Shown here one piece after another: positions 7,240-12,960 of a DNA stretch of 12,960 nucleotides. The notes under the pieces are model-generated. The model worked only from the letters and a program-made list of their open reading frames with translations, was not told the DNA's origin and made no database searches. This DNA comes from Anaerolineae bacterium (GTDB taxonomy: Bacteria > Chloroflexota > Anaerolineae > Aggregatilineales > Phototrophicaceae), in NCBI GenBank assembly GCA_028284565.1, contig JANQRM010000599.1, positions 1 to 12,960 of the forward strand, written 5' to 3'. The position numbers and the translations under genes were made by a program. The stretch's first letter is position 1. The number at the start of each line of letters is the position of its first letter.

Positions 7240-7446
7240 ATGCAATCGCTTTATTGGGATAGCTCCTATGAGATTATTCTCGCGTTGATGGAGAGGTATC
7301 CCACAGCAGAGATTGAAACAGTGGGTTTGCAAGAGTTGAATGACTGGATTGTGAACTTGCCCAACTTCGCGGATGATCCATTGCTGGTCAATGACAACAT
7401 TTTGCGGGGTATTTTACGAGATTGGTATGAGGAAAGCAGTGCCTAA
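7240..7446 (+). CDS. iscX: IscX-like Fe-S cluster assembly protein
   Basis: A 68-residue protein that matches the IscX (YfhJ) family along its whole length. Shared positions are the start LYWD..EI..AL, then YP (20-21), TV (27-28), W36, L40, F43, the DDP of FADDP (45-47), N51, IL (54-55), IL (58-59), W62 and EE (64-65). E. coli IscX binds iron and the cysteine desulfurase IscS and tunes Fe-S cluster synthesis. The frame is open upstream to a TTG at 7192, but the ATG at 7240 fits the family's compact N-terminus; neither start has a good Shine-Dalgarno. The stop codon TAA is directly followed by the nuoB ATG in the same frame. Outside an isc operon and beside complex I genes whose products need several clusters, a role in supplying or gating iron for them is a reasonable inference. 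Some acidic surface residues of the E. coli protein are not kept. Confidence 0.85.
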   Translation: MQSLYWDSSYEIILALMERYPTAEIETVGLQELNDWIVNLPNFADDPLLVNDNILRGILRDWYEESSA

Positions 7447-8301
7447 ATGGAACTGAATCTGCAAGAACTCAATGAAACAGAATTTCCCGTTCCGGTTGAT
7501 TTACAGGATAACGTTGCCATAACGAGCCTGAGTAAACTCTACAACTGGGGTCGGCGCAATTCGATGTGGCCCATGTTGTTTGGATTGGCGTGTTGTGCGA
7601 TTGAAATGATTGCGACAGCATCCTCACGTTTTGATTTCTCCCGTTTTGGGATGGAGGTCATGCGGGCGACACCCCGTCAATCGGACTTGATGATTGTATC
7701 AGGAACGGTGACGAAGAAGATGGTCGTGCCGATTGTACGCCTGTATAACCAAATGCCAGAACCGAAATATGTGTTGGCGATGGGTGCATGTGCCAGTGGC
7801 GGTGGTCCTTTCAAGGAGGGCTACAACGTCGTGTCGGGTATCGACAAGTATCTGCCGGTGGATGTGTATGTGCCGGGATGCCCACCTACCCCGCAAGCCT
7901 TGCTATATGGACTGATTGCGCTTCAGAAGAAAATTGATGGGACATCCATATCATCCGGTGATGATGTGCCGTGGTATGGGGTAGGTCCATCTGAGCCGAC
8001 TCCAATTCCGGTGTTGGGTCCCGATATTATTGACCCACGTCAAATGGATATGATTCGTCGCCAAGCACAATTGGCGGTTGAAGGTGAGCGAGTCGGTATC
8101 CGTGAATTGCCACAAATCGGTGCGATTGTCGCAACTGCTGATACGAGTAAACAAGCTGATGATACTTCCAAAGTAGTTGAATTTGTAAGTGGTGCGGTCT
8201 TCTTGACGGGTGGCGAACTCGAAGCACTCCGTCAACAACGACGTGAGAAAGCACTCGCACAAAAAGCGGCGAATGGTAACTACGCAGAAAGGGTCGGCTA
8301 A
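7447..8301 (+). CDS. nuoB: NADH-quinone oxidoreductase subunit B, with long C-terminal extension
   Basis: Complex I subunit NuoB (PSST), which holds the terminal [4Fe-4S] cluster N2 and helps form the quinone site at the membrane interface. All four ligands are present: the tandem C49-C50 in [10 protein letters not shown]115 in GACASGGG, and C145 in VPGCPPTPQ. The conserved core ends near residue 165. NuoB proteins are often about 160-220 residues long; this one has 284, with an extra 115 or so hydrophilic residues. These include a proline-rich stretch ([17 protein letters not shown]), a charged helix-like part around 200-220, and a basic end ([15 protein letters not shown]). There are no further cysteines in it. 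The ATG follows the iscX stop with no gap. GAGGA lies 13 bases upstream, which is long for a Shine-Dalgarno, so translation is probably coupled to iscX. Confidence 0.95.
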   Translation: MELNLQELNETEFPVPVDLQDNVAITSLSKLYNWGRRNSMWPMLFGLACCAIEMIATASSRFDFSRFGMEVMRATPRQSDLMIVSGTVTKKMVVPIVRLYNQMPEPKYVLAMGACASGGGPFKEGYNVVSGIDKYLPVDVYVPGCPPTPQALLYGLIALQKKIDGTSISSGDDVPWYGVGPSEPTPIPVLGPDIIDPRQMDMIRRQAQLAVEGERVGIRELPQIGAIVATADTSKQADDTSKVVEFVSGAVFLTGGELEALRQQRREKALAQKAANGNYAERVG

Positions 8302-10182
8302 ATGACCGAACAAATGCTTGCTCCTGATGAACAACTCACGGCTGGCACAATTGAAGATGCCATTTCGTTCCTGAAGGAACAATTCCCGAATGATATTAGC
8401 GATGATGACCGCGATGGTTTCTCGGGCATTATCGTCAATAAAGATAAGCTAGTCGAAGTTGCACAGGTGATTAAAGAGCATCTAGCCTTTGATTATTTGT
8501 CGAGTGCTACCCCTGTCGATTATTTGGGTGAAGGTGATCATCTAGAGATGGTTTACCATGCCTATCGAACAACAGGTGGTGGTGCATTGGTCTTCAAAGC
8601 ACAGACAGACCGTGACTACGCAGAAATTCCTTCACTAACACCCCTTTGGAAAGGTGCCGACTTCCAAGAGCGTGAAGCGTGGGATTTATATGGCATTCGC
8701 TTCCCACAACATCATAACTTGCGTCGTATCTTGATGTGGGAGGGCTTTGAAGGGCATCCCATGCGGAAAGATTGGCAAGAAGCCTATTTTGAGCAGGAAG
8801 CCAAGCCTTTTGATAGCCGTTGGCCCGATGGTCATGTCCACCGTGCAGAAGAGAAAAATGTCTTCGGCAAGAATGTTAATTATCCCAATGATGTCGATTT
8901 ATCACGCCTCAATGATGTGTCGGACGATGATGTCTATGAGTCGATGGGTTTGGGTGTTGATGTTCAGCGTTTGCATGACGCGGATGGTTTCGAGACAAAT
9001 GAGTTGGTGGTCAACATGGGACCGCATCATCCAAGTACCCATGGCGTTTTCCGTATGGTGTGTACTTTGGACGGTGAGACAATCCAAAAACTCGAACCCG
9101 TGATGGGGTATTTGCATCGTAATCATGAGAAAATTGGAGAACGCAACACTTATTTGCATAATATTCCCTTTACAGATCGCCTCGATTACATTTCCAGCAT
9201 GGGGAACAATCATGGTTATGTCTTGGCTGTTGAGATGTTGCAAAGTCTGGGCAACCCCTATGAACCGCCTACCTATCGCTGTGAAGTCATTCGCGTGTTG
9301 ATGGTTGAACTCAGCCGGATTGTTAATCACTTATGGGCGATTGGTTTTTGGCTGAATGATTTGGGTGCATTCTTTACGCCTGTTCTCTACTTCATTCAAG
9401 AACGTGAACGCATCATGGACTTCTTTGAAGCGGTGGCAGGTAGCCGGATGATGTGTAATTACATGCGCTTTGGCGGAGTCTTCAAAGATTTGCCAGAACG
9501 CCTCCGTAGTGTGAGCAACCTGACGAATGACAAAATCCGTGATTACAACACCATGCAATTCCTCACGGAAATGATTAACGAAAGCATTCCTCGCACGATC
9601 GAAGAGCTAGAAAAACTACTATCTGAAAATGAAATCTTGACGGAGCGTTCCATTGGAATTGGGCATATCTCTGGTGAAGATGCCATTAACTATAGCGCGG
9701 CGGGTCCTTTGTTGCGGGGTAGCGGGGTGGCTTATGATATTCGTCGTGCAGAACCATATAGCATCTATCCGGAGCTCGATTTTGATATTGCGGTTCGTCC
9801 TGAAGGAGATATGTACGCCCGTTACTTGGTACGTGTCCAAGAGATGTGGGAAAGCGTCCGTATATTGAAGCAAATCCTCCCTCGTTTGGAATATACGGAA
9901 GGGGAGAGCATCTGGGCTGGTGGCAAACCCGGTCAATATGCACCGACCATTCCACTTGGTGAATCCTATGGGCGTGTGGAAAATGGTAAAGGCGAATTGG
10001 GCTACTATATCGTGTCGGCTGGTGGTAAGCGTGGGAGCAAGAACCCATGGCGGTATCACGTCCGCGCCCCTAGCTTCATCAATTTGACCCCACTGGGAAA
10101 AATGTGTGAGGGACACAAAGTAGCAGATATTGTCGCTATTCTAGGAAGTATTGACATCGTACTCGGTGAAACAGACCGTTAA
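8302..10182 (+). CDS. nuoCD: Fused NADH-quinone oxidoreductase subunit C/D
   Basis: A 626-residue fusion of NuoC (30 kDa) and NuoD (49 kDa), the peripheral-arm subunits that with NuoB form the quinone-binding Q module. Residues about 15-165 are NuoC, with the signature EREAWDLYGIRF, then HHNLRRILMW and GFEGHPMRKDW. A linker of about 65 residues follows (about 166-232). Residues about 233-626 are NuoD: NMGPHHPSTHGVFR, GYLHRNHEKIGE, DRLDY, ELSRIVNHL, GVAYDIRRAEPY, EGDMYARYLVR, and the usual C-terminal ending IVLGETDR. The fusion is in one uninterrupted frame with no internal stop. AAAGGG lies eight bases before the ATG, and the ATG directly follows the nuoB stop in the same frame. The fused form is best known from E. 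coli and its relatives; separate genes are common elsewhere. Confidence 0.96.
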   Translation: MTEQMLAPDEQLTAGTIEDAISFLKEQFPNDISDDDRDGFSGIIVNKDKLVEVAQVIKEHLAFDYLSSATPVDYLGEGDHLEMVYHAYRTTGGGALVFKAQTDRDYAEIPSLTPLWKGADFQEREAWDLYGIRFPQHHNLRRILMWEGFEGHPMRKDWQEAYFEQEAKPFDSRWPDGHVHRAEEKNVFGKNVNYPNDVDLSRLNDVSDDDVYESMGLGVDVQRLHDADGFETNELVVNMGPHHPSTHGVFRMVCTLDGETIQKLEPVMGYLHRNHEKIGERNTYLHNIPFTDRLDYISSMGNNHGYVLAVEMLQSLGNPYEPPTYRCEVIRVLMVELSRIVNHLWAIGFWLNDLGAFFTPVLYFIQERERIMDFFEAVAGSRMMCNYMRFGGVFKDLPERLRSVSNLTNDKIRDYNTMQFLTEMINESIPRTIEELEKLLSENEILTERSIGIGHISGEDAINYSAAGPLLRGSGVAYDIRRAEPYSIYPELDFDIAVRPEGDMYARYLVRVQEMWESVRILKQILPRLEYTEGESIWAGGKPGQYAPTIPLGESYGRVENGKGELGYYIVSAGGKRGSKNPWRYHVRAPSFINLTPLGKMCEGHKVADIVAILGSIDIVLGETDR

Positions 10183-10202
10183 CAGGCGAGGAGCGTATTG
10201 TT

Positions 10203-10901
10203 ATGTATGGAATGGGTGTCGCTAAAGGTTTAGCTGTAACCCTCAAGCATTTTATTGAAACCTATATTGACGATTTGAAGTATGGGTTTCGCAAGTATTC
10301 CAAAAATGTCGATAATTTCGAGATTCGGCAAGGAACTGAAGCAAAAGGCGCATTCACAGTTCAATATCCCGATGAGAAGATAGCTGTGCCAGAACGTTTT
10401 CGTTTTGTACCCTTCTTAATCCGTGATGAAGACGATCATCCCTATAGCCCCGGCAAAGATTGGTGTACCAGTTGTGGAATTTGCGCGAAAGTTTGTCCAC
10501 CGCAGTGTATTTGGATTGTGCGAAGTAACGACCCTGATACGGGACGACCTGTACCAGAACCTGAAGCCTTCTTTATTGACATTGACATCTGTATGAATTG
10601 TGGCTTTTGTGCTGAATATTGTCCCTTTGATGCGATTAAGATGGATCATGATTATGAATTGGCGAGCTTTGACCGCACAACCTATCACATTCATGATAAA
10701 GAACGCCTGACAAAGCCCAATAGCTACTGGAAAGAAATCGCTCCGACCCGTGCTTATGAAGAAATGTTGGAACGGGGTAGTTGGGATCACAAAGACGGTG
10801 TCAAGAAGCGGGCGACGGTTGAGGTGACCGAAGACACAAACGATGACGAGAAGCGCGAAGAAGTCCAAGCTCGTAAAGCTGATGAGGCAGAAGAAGCTTA
10901 G
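10203..10901 (+). CDS. nuoI: NADH-quinone oxidoreductase subunit I
   Basis: A 232-residue ferredoxin-like complex I subunit (TYKY) that carries clusters N6a and N6b and passes electrons to N2 in NuoB. Two CxxCxxCxxxCP motifs are visible: C88, C91, C94, C98 in CTSCGICAKVCPP, and C130, C133, C136, C140 in CMNCGFCAEYCPF, followed by the family's IKMDHDYEL. An N-terminal amphipathic part (about 5-30) is typical for the membrane-facing side. The last 30 or so residues are a highly charged tail of low complexity, longer than in many NuoI proteins. GAGGAG lies about nine bases upstream of the ATG, and 20 bp separate it from nuoCD. nuoH, which often precedes nuoI, is absent here. It is the last gene before a terminator. 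Confidence 0.95.
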   Translation: MYGMGVAKGLAVTLKHFIETYIDDLKYGFRKYSKNVDNFEIRQGTEAKGAFTVQYPDEKIAVPERFRFVPFLIRDEDDHPYSPGKDWCTSCGICAKVCPPQCIWIVRSNDPDTGRPVPEPEAFFIDIDICMNCGFCAEYCPFDAIKMDHDYELASFDRTTYHIHDKERLTKPNSYWKEIAPTRAYEEMLERGSWDHKDGVKKRATVEVTEDTNDDEKREEVQARKADEAEEA

Positions 10902-10929
10902 TCATTGCCTTCAAAATGAAATATGATGA

Positions 10930-10962
10930 TGCCCGATACAATACCGTATTGGGCATTTTGTT
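10930..10962 (+). terminator. Intrinsic terminator at the end of the nuo operon
   Basis: TGCCCGATAC (10930-10939) pairs with GTATTGGGCA (10946-10955) as a 10 bp stem with one G-T wobble and a six-base loop, followed by TTTTGTT. It starts 28 bp after the nuoI stop codon and lies before the mrp promoter region, so it marks the end of the transcript that probably begins near 5643. Confidence 0.8.
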
Positions 10963-10999
10963 AGATTGATTAAGGATAATTTCCTTCCAAACCTTGAAC

Positions 11000-11005
11000 T
11001 ATAAT
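11000..11005 (+). promoter_or_regulatory. Candidate -10 element for mrp
   Basis: A perfect TATAAT lies 37 bp before the mrp start codon. No convincing -35 is found at 16-18 bp upstream and there is no extended -10 TG, so this is a weak to moderate call. Its place just after the nuo terminator and before a clear Shine-Dalgarno (AAAGGA, 11032-11037) supports an independent mrp transcript. Confidence 0.45.
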
Positions 11006-11042
11006 GCTTAACCAAATAGTCAAATTAATGTAAAGGAATGCT

Positions 11043-12095
11043 ATGAGTCAGTTACAAGATGCCGTGATGTCGGCTCTGGGTACGGTGATTGAACCCGAAT
11101 TGAATCGGGATATTGTCTCGCTGGATATGGTTCGGGATTTGAGCATCGACGGTGATGTTGCCAAGTTCACGATTGTATTAACCACCCCTGCCTGCCCCCT
11201 CAAGGATGTCTTTGTTCAACGTTGCAATGACGCGATTATCGGTAAAGTAGATGGCATTAGCAGATTAGACATTACGTGGGATGCTCAAGTTCCGACAGAC
11301 CGACGTATACATGGTCGCTTGGATGTCCCCATGAACAGCCTAATAGCTGTCGCTAGTGGGAAAGGTGGTGTGGGCAAAAGTACAATAGCCACGAATTTGG
11401 CTGTGGCATTATCAGAAGCAGGCGCGTCCGTTGGCTTGATTGATGCTGATATTCTCAATCCGAACTTGCCACAGATGCTTGGTTTGAGCAGTGGTCGTCC
11501 AAAAGTTATCAACAATAAGATGCAACCGCTTGAAGTCTACGGTGTAAAAACCATCAGTACGGGTTTTCTAACTGAACCGGACAAGCCGATGATTCTGCGC
11601 GGTCCCATGCTTCATAGTGCCATTCGTCAATTCTTTACAGATGTCGAATGGGGTAAGTTGGATTATATGATTGTGGATTTACCTCCCGGCACAGGGGATG
11701 CACCGCTTTCTCTCGCGCAATCCTTTCCATTAACAGGTGCAGTAATCGTTACACAACCTCAAGAAGTAGCTGTCTCGGATGCAATTCGAGCCTGTGCAAT
11801 GTTCGACCAATTGAATGTCCCGATCATTGGCGTCGTGGAAAATATGGCGGGGGATTTTTTTGGTACTGGTGGTGGAGAGAAGTTAGCCGAAGCCCGCGAT
11901 GTTCCTTTCTTAGGGCGAATTCCCTTGTCAGCGAATGTACGTGAAGGTGGCGATTATGGTCGACCCGCTGTCGCAACTGACCCTGATTCGGATGCTGGTA
12001 AAGCATTGCAAGCAATGGCAGAAAATATTGCCGCAAAAACCAGCGTCCTGATGCTTCAAAGTGCAGATGTCATTCCAATTAATGTCATTGGTTAA
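11043..12095 (+). CDS. mrp: Mrp/ApbC-type P-loop ATPase, Fe-S carrier family
   Basis: A 350-residue protein of the Mrp/NBP35/Ind1 family, cytosolic ATPases that carry Fe-S clusters to target proteins. Residues about 4-85 form the MIP18/DUF59 domain with the conserved cysteine C51 in TTPACPL. The deviant Walker A is GKGGVGKS (106-113), the next motif is DADILNPNLPQML (134-146; relatives often have DADIYGPS), and Walker B-like VDLPPGTGD lies at 211-219. After VVENM (264-268), where relatives usually carry a CxxC that binds a bridging cluster, the sequence goes straight to AGDFFGTGGGEK. The only other cysteines are C61 and C251, so the classical CxxC is absent. AAAGGA sits five bases before the ATG. 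The stop shares bases with the stop of the convergent gene. Eukaryotic Ind1 of this family serves complex I, which makes the nuo neighbourhood suggestive, but a separate promoter is likely. Confidence 0.92.
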   Translation: MSQLQDAVMSALGTVIEPELNRDIVSLDMVRDLSIDGDVAKFTIVLTTPACPLKDVFVQRCNDAIIGKVDGISRLDITWDAQVPTDRRIHGRLDVPMNSLIAVASGKGGVGKSTIATNLAVALSEAGASVGLIDADILNPNLPQMLGLSSGRPKVINNKMQPLEVYGVKTISTGFLTEPDKPMILRGPMLHSAIRQFFTDVEWGKLDYMIVDLPPGTGDAPLSLAQSFPLTGAVIVTQPQEVAVSDAIRACAMFDQLNVPIIGVVENMAGDFFGTGGGEKLAEARDVPFLGRIPLSANVREGGDYGRPAVATDPDSDAGKALQAMAENIAAKTSVLMLQSADVIPINVIG

Positions 12096-12373
12096 TCATC
12101 TAACCCGATGACTTTGATTTCGTCACTCGTGCCGACAGGGTTGTAGCGTCCGATTAAGCCCCAAAATATACCAGCAATCAATAGACCTCCCAAGAAGCCA
12201 AAGAAGGTTTCTTCGTGGAGGTCATTTTGCAAAAAGGCATTGTGGCGGATCAGGAGTCCAATCACAATGACTAGCAACCAAACAATCCGTCGTTTGGTTT
12301 TTTCGGTTCGTTGAATGGTAATGAACAACAATCCAAACGTGACTGCAATAAGCAAGAGATAACTAACTTCCAT
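12092..12373 (-). CDS. Small three-helix membrane protein of unknown function
   Basis: A 93-residue hydrophobic protein that I cannot assign to a family. Three membrane segments are visible: about residues 4-20, 29-43, and a glycine-rich one at 57-75. A basic loop (QRTEKTKRR, 21-29) lies between the first two and an acidic stretch (NDLHEET) before the third. The basic loop suggests that the N-terminus is outside and the first loop inside, by the positive-inside rule. The soluble tail ends EIKVIGLDD. AAAAGG lies six bases before the ATG, which supports real translation. Its stop codon overlaps that of mrp by three bases in a convergent arrangement, and its promoter region faces that of the STAS gene. 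Confidence 0.7.
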   Translation of the reverse strand: MEVSYLLLIAVTFGLLFITIQRTEKTKRRIVWLLVIVIGLLIRHNAFLQNDLHEETFFGFLGGLLIAGIFWGLIGRYNPVGTSDEIKVIGLDD

Positions 12374-12403
12374 TGAAGACCTTTTGGGTTGACAATTTTG
12401 CTT

Positions 12404-12409
12404 ATTATA
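12404..12409 (-). promoter_or_regulatory. Candidate -10 element for the small membrane protein
   Basis: Read on the minus strand this is a perfect TATAAT, about 30 bp before the ATG at 12373. A weak -35-like TTAAAT lies 18 bp further upstream (12428-12433). The call rests mainly on the -10. Confidence 0.4.
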
Positions 12410-12465
12410 CTGAATAAAATGCTAAAAATTTAAGGCTTTAACACCCCCCTTAGATTTGTAGAATG

Positions 12466-12474
12466 TGCTATAAT
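12466..12474 (+). promoter_or_regulatory. Extended -10 promoter of the STAS / anti-sigma genes
   Basis: TGCTATAAT is a perfect extended -10 (TGnTATAAT). The spaced -35 position holds C-rich sequence (CCCCTT), as is common for extended -10 promoters. Transcription should start close to 12481, giving a leader of about 25 bases before the ATG at 12506. A TTGACA at 12389-12394 further upstream has no -10 at a suitable distance. Confidence 0.6.
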
Positions 12475-12505
12475 TCCCGCATGTCGGTCAAAAGGAGTGG
12501 TCTGT

Positions 12506-12856
12506 ATGGTTGATATTCATATCTCTGGACAAAATAGCGTCACCCTTGTCGAGGCGAGTGGGCGAATTGATAGTATGAACGCTCATGAGTTAGGTGAAGC
12601 ACTAGCCCACGAAATAGATGAAGGTAATATTCACCTTGTCCTCGATTTAAGTAGTGTGGATTTTATGAGTAGTGCTGGCTTGCGCGAAATTGTGTCGTCA
12701 TTGAAAAAAGCTAAAAAAGCACAAGTATCTGGTGAAAAAGGTGATTTGCGTTTGGCTGATCCATCTGTACGGGTGCGCGAAGTCTTAGAAATGTCGGGAC
12801 TGGACACCATCTTCAAAATTTACCCTTCTCAGGCTGATGCTGTAGAAAGTTACTAA
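12506..12856 (+). CDS. STAS-domain anti-sigma factor antagonist (RsbV/SpoIIAA-like)
   Basis: A 116-residue single STAS domain. In the partner-switching scheme the unphosphorylated form binds an anti-sigma kinase and frees a sigma factor or other target; phosphorylation on one serine ends this. The conserved core is VLDLSSVDFMSSAGLREI, with S56 aligning with the SpoIIAA phosphoserine S58. The aspartate that precedes it in SpoIIAA (D-S-S-G) is serine here, a common variant. VREVLEMSGLDTIFKIY near the C-terminus is also typical. I chose the ATG at 12506 because AAAGGAG (12491-12497) lies eight bases before it; the in-frame GTG at 12497 falls within that site. The gene is followed 31 bp later by a probable anti-sigma kinase, its expected partner. 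Which sigma factor or output they control cannot be seen. Confidence 0.9.
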   Translation: MVDIHISGQNSVTLVEASGRIDSMNAHELGEALAHEIDEGNIHLVLDLSSVDFMSSAGLREIVSSLKKAKKAQVSGEKGDLRLADPSVRVREVLEMSGLDTIFKIYPSQADAVESY

Positions 12857-12887
12857 CATCTACCCTTGAAAACCGACAAGGACGGTT

Positions 12888-12960
12888 ATGGAACTGCAAC
12901 GGCGTTTGAGCCTCCCCGGTGTAATGGAGAGCGTCCGCAAAGGCACTGAATTTGTTGCGG
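12888..12960 (+). CDS. Probable RsbW-like anti-sigma regulatory factor (serine kinase), 5' end only
   Basis: An ATG at 12888 with AAGGA (12878-12882) five bases upstream opens a frame that runs off the window after 24 codons (MELQRRLSLPGVMESVRKG and onward). The start LSLPGVMESVRK resembles the beginning of GHKL-type anti-sigma kinases, where a strand reading LxLP is followed by a helix. Its place 31 bp after a STAS antagonist is the classic arrangement of such pairs. The ATP-binding motifs lie outside the window, so the call rests on context and a short match. Confidence 0.6.
   Translation, partial: MELQRRLSLPGVMESVRKGTEFVA

Noticed and set aside
8902..9330. A minus-strand open frame of 142 codons inside nuoCD, and similar long antisense frames at 6373-6780, 9619-10116 and 10416-10868
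   Set aside because: They lie wholly within strongly conserved plus-strand genes, have low-complexity translations rich in histidine, threonine and arginine, and show no domain pattern.
12389..12411. TTGACA with TATACT as a promoter for the STAS gene
   Set aside because: The two hexamers are only 11 bp apart, too close for a sigma-70 promoter; the extended -10 at 12466-12474 is better.

Overview
This is a chromosomal window from a bacterium with moderate GC content. It is densely packed with housekeeping genes, and I see no phage, transposon, CRISPR array, tRNA or rRNA. The gene families and style (a GT-C type membrane glycosyltransferase with a soluble C-terminal tail, zinc-ribbon threonine synthase, a YhcX-like GNAT domain, a YcbD-like aldehyde dehydrogenase, a nuo cluster, a STAS / anti-sigma pair) suggest Chloroflexota, perhaps an Anaerolineae-like lineage. 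That placement is an inference from protein style only, and I hold it loosely.

Left part (1-2655): the 3' end of a von Willebrand A-like gene faces a minus-strand 547-residue membrane glycosyltransferase. A plus-strand terminator-like hairpin between them sits inside the antisense 3' end of the glycosyltransferase. A 45 bp divergent gap separates the glycosyltransferase from a small unrecognised plus-strand gene.

Threonine block (2656-5589): threonine synthase (thrC) and a stand-alone GNAT acetyltransferase form a minus-strand operon in which the thrC stop codon lies in the GNAT ribosome-binding site. Homoserine kinase (thrB) diverges from thrC across about 50 bp. That gap is bounded by a perfect 10 bp inverted repeat carrying the Shine-Dalgarno sequence of each gene. 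ThrB makes O-phosphohomoserine and ThrC turns it into threonine.

Redox block (5590-10962): a near-consensus sigma-70 promoter (TTGACA, 17 bp, TATACT) precedes a probable five-gene operon: aldehyde dehydrogenase, an IscX-like Fe-S assembly protein, nuoB, a fused nuoCD, and nuoI, closed by an intrinsic terminator. iscX, nuoB and nuoCD lie end to end in one reading frame, separated only by TAA before the next ATG. The three complex I genes encode the hydrophilic Q-module subunits that hold clusters N2, N6a and N6b. The membrane arm and NADH module are not in the window.

Right part (10963-12960): an Mrp/ApbC-type P-loop ATPase follows. This family includes the complex I Fe-S assembly factor Ind1, but this copy lacks the usual C-terminal CxxC. 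A small three-helix membrane protein converges on it, sharing stop-codon bases. The window ends with a STAS anti-sigma-factor antagonist and the first codons of a probable RsbW-like anti-sigma kinase. The most interesting theme is the grouping of Fe-S cluster handling genes (iscX, mrp) with the cluster-bearing core of complex I. I did not find a clearly new biological system.
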